Shown: positions 44,232-53,910, numbered from the stretch's first letter. The stretch is 64,000 nucleotides of DNA from Allopusillimonas ginsengisoli (GCA_005239165.1 RAPG01000010.1:62001-126000), one strand, 5' to 3'. Program-made: numbers and translations. The notes: generated by a model not told the origin, from the letters alone.

Positions 44232-44816
44232 TCAGGCCTGGCTGACCCACAGATTGGGCACCATGGTGTTCGAATACCCTGAAACAAACGCTTTTTGCGC
44301 CCCGGTATCGGCATCGTAAACACTGCGTGTTATGCGCCCGATGTTGCCGCCATACAAATGGACGCTGACCGACACCTGATCATCATGGGCGTTGCTGACC
44401 CTATGGACGTCGCCCAGCGAGGGCGACACACAGGCAACTTCACCCGCCTGCAAAGTATGCGCAGGGCCGTCAGGCTCTACGCCCTGCCCGGTCAGGCGAA
44501 ATGGCTCATTGACCTCCGCACCCCGCAACATACCAATAATGCCCCAAACGGTATGGTCGTGTATCGGCGTTGTCTGGCCGGGGCCCCATACAAAACTGAC
44601 CAGCGAAAAACGATCTTGCGGATCTCCATACAACAGGTGCTGCTGGTAGTACTGAGGATGTGGTGTCGCCAGTTCTGCGGGCAACCAATCGTCTTCGGCG
44701 ACCAGCGCTGCGATCAAAGGCACCGCCCGTTCTAGCAGTTGAGCCTCATTCAAGCCGGCCTGCTCAACCAGGCAGCTCAAGGCTTTGACGGTATCGAGAA
44801 GTTTTGTGTTGTTCAT
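44232..44816 (-). CDS. Thiol dioxygenase (cysteine / 3-mercaptopropionate dioxygenase family)
   Basis: This 194-residue cupin protein has iron ligands visible as His86 and His88 (PIHDHTVWG) and His138 (GDVHRVSN), the three-His site of cysteine dioxygenase-type enzymes that convert a thiol to a sulfinic acid with O2. Length matches bacterial members. Sequence alone does not separate cysteine from 3-mercaptopropionate dioxygenases. The upstream CoA-transferase and enoyl-CoA hydratase genes favour a thiol acid whose sulfinate is activated as a CoA ester. ATG 44816 begins the homology; it is the last gene of the operon, 103 bases after the hydratase. Confidence 0.85.
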   Translation of the reverse strand: MNNTKLLDTVKALSCLVEQAGLNEAQLLERAVPLIAALVAEDDWLPAELATPHPQYYQQHLLYGDPQDRFSLVSFVWGPGQTTPIHDHTVWGIIGMLRGAEVNEPFRLTGQGVEPDGPAHTLQAGEVACVSPSLGDVHRVSNAHDDQVSVSVHLYGGNIGRITRSVYDADTGAQKAFVSGYSNTMVPNLWVSQA

Positions 44817-44919
44817 AATGCCTCCAGGCATGTCTGTGTCGGCTTGGCAGCGGCTGTGTTCTGCGTGTGGCAAGCGCAGCCATGAGCCGGCGCACCGCAA
44901 GGCGCGTCAGCGTACCGGC

Positions 44920-45639
44920 TCAGCGATTCAGGTATGCGCGTATCCGTGCCTTAAAGCCGGGCTGCGATGCCGAACGCACCAGCGCGGCCATATCAACGTC
45001 GTCGTCTTTTATAGTTAAAGCTTGGTAAAGACTGGCTCGTGTTGTTGCGTCGAGCTCGACCGCCTGCTGTTGCGCCTGCGCGATCAGAGCAGGCCAGTCA
45101 TTTTCATCGACTACGCGTTCAACAAAACCATAACGCACAGCCTCGTCGTTGCCAAAGCTGCGCGCCGTGCCGAGAATGGACAAAGCATTGCCCGCGCCCA
45201 CACTATTGCGAAAACGGCGGGTTCCCAGCACCAGACCAAACTTAAGGCCGGGCATGCGAAAGCTGGCATCAGGTGTGCAATAGCGCAGCTTACAGGCGGC
45301 AAACAAATCTACTCCCGCACCAAAATTGCTCCCATGCGCCAGACCCAAAGTAAGCGCAGTTGAACCCGCTACTTTCTGCAGCAAGGTTTCGATACGCACC
45401 ATGCGCAACAACAAATCGCCTTCGCTTTGCGTTTCGTAGCCGGTAAAGTCAAACCCGGCACTAAGGTTTTTACCTTCACCACGAAAAACCATCAGCGGTA
45501 CGCCTGCCTCGTGCGCCGCATCGATCTGCCCGATCAACGCTTCAACCAGCGCCCCAGACAATGCATTGCGCTTTTCGGGGCGGGAAAGCGTAAACGTCCA
45601 GCAGTCTTCCTGTTTATCGGTCTTGAGATGCTCATCCAT
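44920..45639 (-). CDS. Enoyl-CoA hydratase/isomerase family protein
   Basis: This 239-residue crotonase-fold protein has NALSGALVEALIGQID near residue 20, oxyanion-loop region FRGEGKNLSAGFDF and ALGLAHGSNFGAGVDLF-like second half (GSNFGAGVDLFAACKLRY). The usual catalytic Glu pair of true hydratases is not clear, so an isomerase, hydrolase or other crotonase activity is possible. It follows the CoA-transferase gene by 6 bases and probably acts on its CoA product. Confidence 0.82.
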   Translation of the reverse strand: MDEHLKTDKQEDCWTFTLSRPEKRNALSGALVEALIGQIDAAHEAGVPLMVFRGEGKNLSAGFDFTGYETQSEGDLLLRMVRIETLLQKVAGSTALTLGLAHGSNFGAGVDLFAACKLRYCTPDASFRMPGLKFGLVLGTRRFRNSVGAGNALSILGTARSFGNDEAVRYGFVERVVDENDWPALIAQAQQQAVELDATTRASLYQALTIKDDDVDMAALVRSASQPGFKARIRAYLNR

Positions 45640-45645
45640 TGTTAA

Positions 45646-46809
45646 TCACTCCATAGCGCGGGCGTTTGTGAGCCCTGTGAGAATCTCTTCGTTATGCTCA
45701 CCCAAACCAGGCGGAGATCGCATAACCCCAGCGGTACGTTCGTTAAACCTGACAGGCGAAACAAATGTTCGCGTCTGTCCGCCACCTGGCAACGACAGTG
45801 GCTGAACCCATTGCATGTGTTCAACCTGGGCATCGGCCAGCACATCAGAATACGTGTTGACCGGCGCGCACGGCACACCCGCCTCACGAAACCGCGCCAG
45901 CCAGACTTCGACGACATCAGAGATAAAGATGTCTTCAAGCATGTCGCGCAGGACTTGCTGATTGGTCGCCCGGTTTATGGTGCTGTCAAAACGCGCGTCT
46001 TGCAGAAGGTCTTCGCGGCCCACGACAGAACACACCGCCTTCCATAACGCGTCATTGCCCGCCGCCATGCCAAAGTAGCCGCCTTTACAGCGAAACACCT
46101 GGTAGGGAGCATTGCGTGGATGGGCCGAGCCCAACTTGACCGGGTCTTCGCCTGTACCAAAGTATTGCGAGGTCTGCAGGGCAGCAATACCCAGCGTTGC
46201 CCCAAGCATAGAAACATCGATATGCGCGCCATGGCCGCTGGCTTCGGCCTGACGCAGCGCGGCAGTAACGGAAAACGCGCCATACAGGCCCGCCGTAAAA
46301 TCACATACGGGTACGCCGCACTTTACCGGAGCGCCACCCGTTTCTCCTGTAACGCTCATGAGCCCGCTCATGGCCTGCAGGGTAAGGTCAAAGCCACCCT
46401 CCTGACTGCGCGGCCCGTTTTGCCCGTAGGCAGAAATAGAGCAATACACCAGCTTTGGGTTTTTTGCCCGCATCGCCTCATAGCCCAAGCCCAGCCGCTC
46501 CATAACGCCGGGGCGGTTGTTCTCAATGAGCACATCAGCCTGTACTACCAACGCTATGGCCTGCTGCCGCTCCGCGTCAACTTTAAGATTGAGTGTGACC
46601 GAGCGCTTGTTGCGGTTAAGCGAGGCAAAGTTTTCACTGTACCCATTGGTAATCGGCGACCAGCTGCGCAAGGTGTCACCCGTGCCCGGCTGCTCTATTT
46701 TGATGACATCGGCCCCCATGTCGGCCAGCAGCATGCCGCAGAACGGGCCTGCGGCCACATTACAGATTTCAATGACACGTACGCCTTTCAGCGTGGATTC
46801 CTGATTCAT
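45646..46809 (-). CDS. Class III (CaiB/BaiF) CoA-transferase
   Basis: This 387-residue CoA-transferase begins LKGVRVIEICNVAAGPFCGMLLADMGADVIKIE, recognisable here by the motifs VRVIEI and GADVIKIEQPGTGD, with catalytic Asp in PVCDFTAGLYGAF and NRNKRSVTLNLK. It moves CoA between carboxylic acids through an aspartyl-CoA thioester. In the context of a thiol dioxygenase, a sulfinate acid such as 3-sulfinopropionate is a possible acceptor, as for the family III transferase known from 3-mercaptopropionate catabolism. Its start overlaps the iclR stop by 4 bases. Confidence 0.9.
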   Translation of the reverse strand: MNQESTLKGVRVIEICNVAAGPFCGMLLADMGADVIKIEQPGTGDTLRSWSPITNGYSENFASLNRNKRSVTLNLKVDAERQQAIALVVQADVLIENNRPGVMERLGLGYEAMRAKNPKLVYCSISAYGQNGPRSQEGGFDLTLQAMSGLMSVTGETGGAPVKCGVPVCDFTAGLYGAFSVTAALRQAEASGHGAHIDVSMLGATLGIAALQTSQYFGTGEDPVKLGSAHPRNAPYQVFRCKGGYFGMAAGNDALWKAVCSVVGREDLLQDARFDSTINRATNQQVLRDMLEDIFISDVVEVWLARFREAGVPCAPVNTYSDVLADAQVEHMQWVQPLSLPGGGQTRTFVSPVRFNERTAGVMRSPPGLGEHNEEILTGLTNARAME

Positions 46810-47600
46810 GTATCTCCCCTGGAGTCGGTCAGTCGGTCGGCGAGGTCAAAATAGCCACCGCGATAACCCAGTTGTTCTGAAAGCTGACGGGCTGCATCTA
46901 GCACGCCCGGCACATAGTGCGCCATTTTTTGCCGCGTCAGCCGCTGCAATGGCCCTGACACGCCAATGGCCGCCACCACGGTGTCCAGACCGTTGAAAAC
47001 CGGCGCAGCAACGCCGCCAATACCTTGACGCCATTCACCCTGATTGCTCGCATAGCCTTTACGGGCCACCTCAGCCAACTCATGCTGCAAGGCTGTCAAT
47101 GAGACCAGTGTGTTATCGGTATGCTGTTGCAACGATGCGCCATAGTGATCGAGGTAGTCGTGCGCCTGAAACGCCAGCAGAGCCTTGCCTGTGGCCACTG
47201 CATACGCGGGCGCCCTGCCGCCAACGCGAGAATAGGCCACCAGTGGCTGCGCGCTGTCGAGCTTTTCGATGTAAACCACATCCAGCCCGTCCAGCACAGA
47301 CAAATGCACGGTTTCTTCAGTTTCGCGGGCAAGCGTGCGCATAAATGGCAGAGCCAGCTTGCGCACATCGAGACTGGCAAGCTGAAGCGTGCCCAACTCG
47401 AACATTTTGAGTGTGCAGCGATAAAACCCGGCCTCATCCCGCCTCGCATAACCGGCATGAGCAAGCGTTTGCAATGTGCGGTGCAGCGTGCTGCGGCTAA
47501 GCCCCAGCTCGGCAGCGATTTGCTCCAGCCTGGGGGTTTCGTCGCCCAGCTTACTAATGGCTTCGAGCACCATCAGGCCTTTAAGCAGTGTTTTATCCAT
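46806..47600 (-). CDS. IclR-family transcriptional regulator
   Basis: This 264-residue regulator has an N-terminal winged helix (KGLMVLEAISKLGDETPRLE, AAELGLSRSTLHRTLQTLAHAG region 25-50) and a C-terminal GAF-like effector domain (about 80-250, YSRVGGRAPAYAVATGKALL, GIGGVAAPVF). It is the first gene of the operon with the CoA-transferase, hydratase and thiol dioxygenase and probably controls it in response to a carboxylic-acid intermediate. Confidence 0.9.
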   Translation of the reverse strand: MDKTLLKGLMVLEAISKLGDETPRLEQIAAELGLSRSTLHRTLQTLAHAGYARRDEAGFYRCTLKMFELGTLQLASLDVRKLALPFMRTLARETEETVHLSVLDGLDVVYIEKLDSAQPLVAYSRVGGRAPAYAVATGKALLAFQAHDYLDHYGASLQQHTDNTLVSLTALQHELAEVARKGYASNQGEWRQGIGGVAAPVFNGLDTVVAAIGVSGPLQRLTRQKMAHYVPGVLDAARQLSEQLGYRGGYFDLADRLTDSRGDT

Positions 47601-47728
47601 GCGCGTCCCATTTTGTAGGATTCAAATCCCATAAGTAGGTATTTTACAGAAATTGCGTGTGCCTGCACGGGGACGCAGTTTGCGGGCAAATTATGGACAC
47701 GCCGAACGCAGTTGGTAAAACTCAAACG

Positions 47729-48487
47729 TTACCCACCCTCTCCCACCTCAAGCCGCAGCGTGGCACGTATTTCTCGCTGTTCTTCTTGCTCAATATCGTG
47801 AAGATTGCTTCGTATACTGCGCACATGATGCTGGGCGGCCTTGCGTGCCTGCTCGGGCAGCTTACCTGTGACGGCGTTAAACAACCTGGCATGCTGCCTG
47901 TCTATCTGCAACTTGAGCGGCTTGCGATGATAAAGATGGTCTACCGATGTCATGACCGAACTGAGCATCACATCATTAAGTGCGCTTAGCGTATGCACCA
48001 GCATGGGGTTGTGGGAGGCCTCGCAAATACTCAGATGAAAGGCGTGATCAAGCCGGGCATGCTCAGACCTGCTGGTTTCCGTATCGTGCGCCGCCCGCAG
48101 CTCTTTGTAACGCCGGCCAATCAGCACAAAATCGGCAGGTGTGCCGCGCTCGGCCGCCAGACGTGCGGCCTCACTCTCCAGTAACTCACGTACCTCAAGC
48201 AGGTCATACAGGGTACGAGGCTGTGACCCCAACAAATGCAACATGGGCGTTTGCATAGTGTGTGACATGAGATTGGCAACAAACGAGCCTTTGCCCTGAG
48301 ATGTTTCAATCAGCCCCCGGGCCCGCAGCAACTTCAGGCCTTCACGCAAGGCAGATCTGGACACCCCCAGCTTCTCGGTAAGACGCCGCTCTGACGGCAG
48401 TGCCTGTCCTGGCTTGAAGACACTGTCTGTAATCAGGCCCTCAATACGCTCGGCCACGACATCGGCTACCTGACGATGGGTTTGCAT
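47729..48487 (-). CDS. glcC: FadR-type GntR regulator of glycolate oxidase (GlcC-like)
   Basis: This 252-residue regulator has a GntR winged helix (VAERIEGLITDSVFKPG, LGVSRSALREGLKLLRARGLI) and a C-terminal all-helical FCD domain with metal-binding His/Asp (HARLDHAFHLSICEASHNPML). It is divergent from glcDEF across 360 bases that carry two GntR-type palindromes, which is the strongest evidence for its role. ATG 48487 is chosen because MQTHRQVADVVAERI starts the domain; the open frame upstream is non-homologous. Confidence 0.85.
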   Translation of the reverse strand: MQTHRQVADVVAERIEGLITDSVFKPGQALPSERRLTEKLGVSRSALREGLKLLRARGLIETSQGKGSFVANLMSHTMQTPMLHLLGSQPRTLYDLLEVRELLESEAARLAAERGTPADFVLIGRRYKELRAAHDTETSRSEHARLDHAFHLSICEASHNPMLVHTLSALNDVMLSSVMTSVDHLYHRKPLKLQIDRQHARLFNAVTGKLPEQARKAAQHHVRSIRSNLHDIEQEEQREIRATLRLEVGEGG

Positions 48488-48518
48488 GTATGCTCCTGGA
48501 GACGGTTGGTCGCAACAA

Positions 48519-48531
48519 CTGGTCGGACCAG
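48519..48531. promoter_or_regulatory. GntR/FCD operator, regulator-proximal
   Basis: The sequence CTGGTCGGACCAG is a perfect palindrome around its central base and matches the TGGTN2GACCA pattern of FadR-type regulators such as LldR and PdhR. It lies 31 bases before the regulator start, so it is well placed for autoregulation. An identical-format site follows 110 bases away. Confidence 0.7.
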
Positions 48532-48628
48532 CTGATATGGCTGCAGCTGTGTGAAAATAACTTTCTGTCTTTAATACCTGATAACTGTAAATCAGAGGAT
48601 AAAAAGCCTGTAGCATCCACATCAATAA

Positions 48629-48641
48629 CTGGTCAGACCAG
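48629..48641. promoter_or_regulatory. GntR/FCD operator, glc-proximal
   Basis: The sequence CTGGTCAGACCAG has the same palindrome as the first site with a different centre, 206 bases before the glcD start. It is likely to control glcDEF. Flanking bases ACT/AGT extend the symmetry by one base on each side. Confidence 0.7.
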
Positions 48642-48847
48642 TATACAGCGTACTGGACAAACACCCCATAATCGGCGAGCATCAGAGTTCAGATCGGATT
48701 ACGCCGTTTTTCGTCCGTGGCATCATGCGTCAGAACAGCCGGCGGGCGCCTCACGTCCCAGCCCATTGCCAACGGTGCAAGCCTTGTTGCTCCGGGTATT
48801 TCCGGGCGGGCAGCCCGATCACCTCCACACCAAGACAGAGGACAACA

Positions 48848-50347
48848 ATGAGCATTCTTTACGACGAGCGCGTCGACGGCATTTTGCCTCAGGTCAATAA
48901 AGACGAAGTGCTTGCCGCAATACGTGAACGCATTCCGTCCATGCAGGTATTGCATCAGGAAGAAGCCTTGCGCCCTTTTGAGTGTGACGGCCTGGCAGCC
49001 TACCGCACCATGCCGATGCTGGTGGCTTTACCTGATACGGTCGAGCAAGTGCAAGACTTGCTCAGGCTGGCCAGCGAAATGCGTGTGCCCGTCGTGGCAC
49101 GCGGCGCCGGCACAGGTCTTTCAGGTGGTGCGCTGCCACTTGAAAAAGGCATATTACTCGTCATGGCTAAATTCAATCGCATTGTGCACATCGACCCCGA
49201 CGCGGGCATTGCACGGGTGCAGCCCGGCGTGCGCAACCTGGCCATTTCGCAGGCCGTGGCGCAGCACGGGCTTTATTATGCCCCCGACCCGTCCTCGCAG
49301 ATTGCCTGTTCCATCGGCGGTAATGTGGCCGAAAACGCGGGTGGTGTGCATTGCCTCAAGTACGGGCTTACCTTGCACAATATCCTGAAGGTCGAGGTGC
49401 TGACCATAGACGGCGAGCATCTGACCCTGGGTTCTGAGGCACTCGATAGCCCAGGGTTTGATCTGGTTGCGCTGTTTACCGGATCAGAAGGCATGCTGGG
49501 CATCGTCACCGAAGTAACGGTCAAACTGCTAACCGCCCCTCAAACCACCAAAGTCATCATGGCGTGCTTTGACGACGTTGAAAAGGCAGGCGCTGCTGTT
49601 GCACAAATTATCGGCGCAGGCATTATCCCCGCGGGCCTCGAGATGATGGACAATCTCACCATCCGGGCCGCCGAAGACTTTATCCGCGCTGGCTACCCTG
49701 TAGACGCTGAGGCCATCCTGCTGTGCGAACTTGATGGTGTCGCTTCTGACGTGGCTGAAGAGATCGCACAAGTAGATGCCATCATGCGTAACGCAGGTGC
49801 CACCGATATCAGTCTGGCCAAAGACGAGGCCGAAAGACAGCGTTTCTGGGCCGGGCGCAAAAACGCGTTTCCGGCTGTGGGTCGGATATCGCCCGACTAC
49901 TACTGCATGGACGGCACCATACCGCGCCGCCAGCTTCCACACGTGCTGCGAACCATCGCCAAGCTATCCGAAGAGTTTGGGCTGCGGGTGGCCAACGTGT
50001 TTCATGCCGGCGACGGCAATATGCACCCTCTTATTCTATTTGACGCCAACGCCCCCGGCGAAATGAAGCGGGCTGAAGACCTGGGTGCCCGCATACTCGA
50101 ACTGTGTGTCGAGGTAGGCGGCACCATCACTGGTGAACACGGTGTAGGCCGTGAAAAAATCAACCAGATGTGCGCGCAGTTCAACAGTGATGAGCTTACG
50201 TGCTTCCACGCCGTCAAGGCCGCCTTTGATCCCCAGGGTCTTTTAAATCCCGGCAAGAATATACCCACGCTAAATCGTTGCGCCGAATTCGGCTCCATGC
50301 ACATCAGCGGCGGCAAGCTGCCCTTTCCTGAACTGGAGCGCTTTTAA
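48848..50347 (+). CDS. glcD: Glycolate oxidase FAD-binding subunit GlcD
   Basis: This 499-residue FAD-linked oxidase has the same length as E. coli GlcD. The N-terminal FAD domain shows PVVARGAGTGLSGGALP and GNVAENAGGVHCLKYG; the C-terminal domain has VFHAGDGNMHPLIL, TGEHGVGREK and FDPQGLLNPGK. It oxidises glycolate (and often lactate) to glyoxylate, feeding electrons to the quinone pool together with GlcE and GlcF. ATG 48848 has AGGACA upstream; the open frame begins 41 codons earlier without homology. It is first in the glcDEF operon. Confidence 0.95.
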   Translation: MSILYDERVDGILPQVNKDEVLAAIRERIPSMQVLHQEEALRPFECDGLAAYRTMPMLVALPDTVEQVQDLLRLASEMRVPVVARGAGTGLSGGALPLEKGILLVMAKFNRIVHIDPDAGIARVQPGVRNLAISQAVAQHGLYYAPDPSSQIACSIGGNVAENAGGVHCLKYGLTLHNILKVEVLTIDGEHLTLGSEALDSPGFDLVALFTGSEGMLGIVTEVTVKLLTAPQTTKVIMACFDDVEKAGAAVAQIIGAGIIPAGLEMMDNLTIRAAEDFIRAGYPVDAEAILLCELDGVASDVAEEIAQVDAIMRNAGATDISLAKDEAERQRFWAGRKNAFPAVGRISPDYYCMDGTIPRRQLPHVLRTIAKLSEEFGLRVANVFHAGDGNMHPLILFDANAPGEMKRAEDLGARILELCVEVGGTITGEHGVGREKINQMCAQFNSDELTCFHAVKAAFDPQGLLNPGKNIPTLNRCAEFGSMHISGGKLPFPELERF

Positions 50348-50349
50348 TC

Positions 50350-51420
50350 ATGAATCCCACTGAATCCCACGACGACAGCGCCCGTCTGCTTGATGACGTC
50401 CTGTCGGCACTCAACAAACAGACTCCGCTGAAAATACGTGGAGGCGACAGCAAGTCATTTCTGGGCCGGGCCGCCCACCCGCAGGCCACCGAAATTGATA
50501 CCCGCAGCCACTGTGGTGTGGTCGCGTATGACCCAACTGAACTCGTCATTACGATAAGGGCCGGTACATCGGTCTCTGCACTCAATAAGGTGCTCGAAGA
50601 GCAAGGCCAGGTACTGGCCTGTGAACCACCGGTGTTTGAAGGTAAGGCCACCGTGGGCGGCATGGTGGCCAGCGGTCTGGCTGGCCCCCGCAGGCCGTGG
50701 GCAGGCTCGGTGCGCGACTTTGTACTGGGCTGCCGCATTATTACCGGCCATGGCAAGCATCTGGCATTTGGCGGGCAGGTCATGAAAAACGTGGCTGGCT
50801 ACGATGTATCACGCCTTATGGCAGGCAGCCATGGCTGCCTGGGCCTGCTTACCGAGCTGTCGCTCAAAGTGTTGCCACGTCCTCGTGCAGCACAAAACCT
50901 GGCGTTGCCGGTCGATGCCACCACCGCACTCAGCTTGCTGACGCAATGGCGCCGCGCCGCGCTTCCTGTCACCGGCGCATGCCACGCTGACGGCGTGCTG
51001 CACCTGCGTCTTGAAGGTGGCGAAGGGTCCGTTAAGGCAGCCGCCCAAACCATAGGCGGCGACACCCTGGACGCAGGCTTCTGGGGTTTGCTGCGCGAAC
51101 AACGACTGCCTTTCTTCGAAGACGCATTGCCCTTGTGGCGCTTGTCGCTGCCCACAAATACCCCCCTGCAGACTCTGCCCGGCAAGGCATTGCTTGACTG
51201 GGGCGGCGCACAGCGCTGGCTCAAAAGCGATGCGCCAGCTGAAGATATACGTGCGCTGGCTCAAAACCTGGGCGGGCACGCCACCTGTTTTACGCCTTCG
51301 AGCGACGTAGAGCCCTTCCATCCGCTCACTGCACCCATGCTGCGTTATCAGCAGCAGCTGAAGCAGGCACTTGACCCACAGGGTATCTTCAACCCCGGCC
51401 GCATGTACGCAAGCTTATAA
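50350..51420 (+). CDS. glcE: Glycolate oxidase FAD-binding subunit GlcE
   Basis: This 356-residue protein has a second FAD-binding domain of the same family: LKIRGGDSKSFLGR, ITIRAGTSVSALNKVLEEQGQ, GKATVGGMVASGLAGPRRPW and GQVMKNVAGYDVSRLMAGSHG. The C-terminal part is shorter than in GlcD and ends FNPGRMY. It begins two bases after the glcD stop. Confidence 0.93.
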   Translation: MNPTESHDDSARLLDDVLSALNKQTPLKIRGGDSKSFLGRAAHPQATEIDTRSHCGVVAYDPTELVITIRAGTSVSALNKVLEEQGQVLACEPPVFEGKATVGGMVASGLAGPRRPWAGSVRDFVLGCRIITGHGKHLAFGGQVMKNVAGYDVSRLMAGSHGCLGLLTELSLKVLPRPRAAQNLALPVDATTALSLLTQWRRAALPVTGACHADGVLHLRLEGGEGSVKAAAQTIGGDTLDAGFWGLLREQRLPFFEDALPLWRLSLPTNTPLQTLPGKALLDWGGAQRWLKSDAPAEDIRALAQNLGGHATCFTPSSDVEPFHPLTAPMLRYQQQLKQALDPQGIFNPGRMYASL

Positions 51421-51429
51421 AGAGACACC

Positions 51430-52659
51430 ATGCAAACCAATCTAAGTGAACACGCCAAAACGCTGGCGCGCGCAGAAGAAGCAGAAAGCATTTTGCGCAC
51501 CTGTGTGCATTGCGGCTTCTGCAATGCCACCTGCCCCACCTACCAACTGCTGGGCGATGAGCTGGACGGCCCGCGCGGTCGCATTTACCAGATCAAAAAC
51601 CTGCTGGAAGGCGGCGAGGCAACCACCGGCATGCAATTGCACCTGGACCGCTGCCTGACCTGCCGCAACTGCGAAACCACCTGCCCCTCTGGCGTGAATT
51701 ACCACGCCTTGCTGGACATTGGTCGCGCCGAAGTCGAGCAGCAACTGGGCAGGCCCTTTAAGCAGCGCATGCTGCGCAACAGCCTGCGCGCTGTAATCCC
51801 CGAGCCCGCCGTGTTCAGCACATTGCTCAAGATTGGCCAGGCGGTGCGCCCCGTGCTGCCTGCCACTCTGCGCGACAAAATACCCCAAAAAAGCCCTGCC
51901 GCCCAGCCCCGGCCTGCAGCCCGCCACGTACGCAAGGTATTAATGCTGGAAGGCTGTGTTCAGCCTTCACTGGCTCCCAACACCAACGCCACAGCGGCCC
52001 GGGTATTGGATCGCCTGGGCATTAGCGTAACGCCCGCGCGTGAAGCCGGCTGCTGCGGTGCCACCGACTATCACCTGGACGCTCAAGAAAAAGGCCTGCA
52101 GCGCGCGCGCCGCAACATCGACGCCTGGTGGCCCGCCATTGAGGCGGGTGCCGAAGCCATTGTGCAAACCGCCAGCGGCTGTGGTGCCTTCGTCAAAGAG
52201 TACGGGCATTTGCTGCAAAGCGACCCTGCCTACGCGCACAAGGCCCAGCGCGTCAGCGAACTGGCCAAAGATCTGGTTGAGGTACTGCGCGACGAGCCGC
52301 TTGAGTCCCTACGCTGTGACCCCGAAAAAGGCAAAAAACTTGCATTCCACTGCCCCTGTACCTTGCAGCATGCTCAGCAACTGGGCGGAGCCGTGGAAGC
52401 CACTTTGCGCCGCCTGGGCTTTGACCTGACAGCCGTACCCGACGGCCACCTGTGCTGCGGCTCAGCCGGCACGTATTCCATTACCCAGCCCAAGCTGTCA
52501 AAACAGCTGCGCGACAATAAAATGGTTGCCCTTGAAAGCGGTCGGCCTGACATTATCGCAACGGCCAACATCGGCTGCCAGGCTCACCTGGATGGCGCTG
52601 GCCGCACACCGGTGCGTCACTGGATAGAACTGGTTGATGAAGCACTTTCCATGCAGTAA
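51430..52659 (+). CDS. glcF: Glycolate oxidase iron-sulfur subunit GlcF
   Basis: This 409-residue protein has two [4Fe-4S] ferredoxin-type clusters near the N-terminus (CVHCGFCNATCPTYQ and CLTCRNCETTCPSG) and two CCG domains (REAGCCGATDYH; HLCCGSAGTYS) that ligate a further cluster or quinone-side cofactor. It transfers electrons from GlcDE to the respiratory chain. It starts nine bases after glcE and completes the oxidase. Confidence 0.95.
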   Translation: MQTNLSEHAKTLARAEEAESILRTCVHCGFCNATCPTYQLLGDELDGPRGRIYQIKNLLEGGEATTGMQLHLDRCLTCRNCETTCPSGVNYHALLDIGRAEVEQQLGRPFKQRMLRNSLRAVIPEPAVFSTLLKIGQAVRPVLPATLRDKIPQKSPAAQPRPAARHVRKVLMLEGCVQPSLAPNTNATAARVLDRLGISVTPAREAGCCGATDYHLDAQEKGLQRARRNIDAWWPAIEAGAEAIVQTASGCGAFVKEYGHLLQSDPAYAHKAQRVSELAKDLVEVLRDEPLESLRCDPEKGKKLAFHCPCTLQHAQQLGGAVEATLRRLGFDLTAVPDGHLCCGSAGTYSITQPKLSKQLRDNKMVALESGRPDIIATANIGCQAHLDGAGRTPVRHWIELVDEALSMQ

Positions 52660-52748
52660 GCCTATAGCCTGAAACGTGAGGCTACGCATTCGGCCTCACT
52701 TAGGTTATCTTTATGGATTCCGTCCAAATATTTCTCCCGAGGCTTACC

Positions 52749-53896
52749 ATGCGATTCACGTCATTTGTAGCCGCTACGGCGCTGTTTGCTGCGCTAGGCG
52801 CTGCGCCGGCTCAGGCACAAGTCAAGATCGGCGTCATTACGTCGGCGACCGGGCCCACCGCCATGGTGGGCATTCCCCAAAAAAACGCGGTGGCCTTACT
52901 GCCCAAGAAAATCGGCGATTACACGGTCGAATACATTTCTCTGGATGATGGCAGCGACCCGACACAAACCGTGACCAGCTTCAGAAAACTGGTCAGCGAG
53001 CAGCACATCGATGCGTTTATCGGACCAACGGGCTCACCCAACGCCATGGGTATTTTGCAGTTTGTCGCCGAATCGGGCACGCCCATGCTCGCACCGGTTG
53101 GAACGGCCGAGGTCGTTTTGCCCATGACAGCACAAAAAAATGGGTGTTCAAAACCACGCAAAATACCGGCATCATCGCCAAGGCTCTGGTTGAGCATATG
53201 GTGAAACATCATGTGAAAACGCTGGGCTTTATAGGCTTTAACGATGCCTATGGTGAAGACTGGCTCAACGTCACATCAAAACTGGCCAAAGAAAATGGCA
53301 TAGACATCGTGGCTACCGAGCGCTACCAGCGTTCTGACAGTTCGGTCACAGGGCAAGCCCTGAAGATCAAATCGGCCAACCCGGATGCCGTGCTGGTTGC
53401 CGGTACAGGCACCGCCGCCGTACTGCCTCAGGCCACCCTGGTCAAACAGGGCTACAAAGGCACTTTTTACCAGACCCACGGTGCGGCGCTTCCGGCCTTT
53501 CTGAAGCTGGGCGGCAAAGACGTTGAAGGCACAATACTGGCAGCCAGCCTCATGCTTGTGTTGCCCGAAATCGCCGACTCCAACCCATCTAAAGCCATCG
53601 CACAAGACTTCATCCAGCGCTATGAGGCCATTTACAAAGAACGGCCCGCCACCTTTGGTGCCAATGTGTACGATGCCGGACTGCTGCTCGAGCGCGCGAT
53701 TCCTGAGGCTGCCAAAACAGCGAAACCAGGTACGCCAGAGTTTCGTTCAGCCCTGCGTGACGCACTAGAAAGCACTAAAGAGCTCGTGGCGACACAAGGG
53801 GTGTACACCATGACCCCCGAAGATCATAGCGGTTTCGATGAGCGTGGGCGTGAGCTCATTACCGTTAAAGACGGGCAATGGCACCTGGCGAAGTAG
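52749..53896 (+). CDS. HAAT-family substrate-binding protein, frameshifted
   Basis: This secreted binding protein has a signal peptide MRFTSFVAATALFAALGAA ending PAQA and mature VKIGVITSATGPTAMVGIP. The first frame fails after AEVVLPMTAQK; the next frame continues WVFKTTQNTGIIAKALVEHM through FERGRELITVK-like ending DGQWHLAK. Adding one A to the A7 run at 53134-53140 restores a single protein of about 382 residues. The span is one base short of a multiple of three. It lies 89 bases after glcF on the same strand; no permease or ATPase is adjacent, so it may import a glycolate-related acid through a transporter elsewhere. Confidence 0.85.
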
Positions 53897-53910
53897 CCTG
53901 AAACGGCAGC

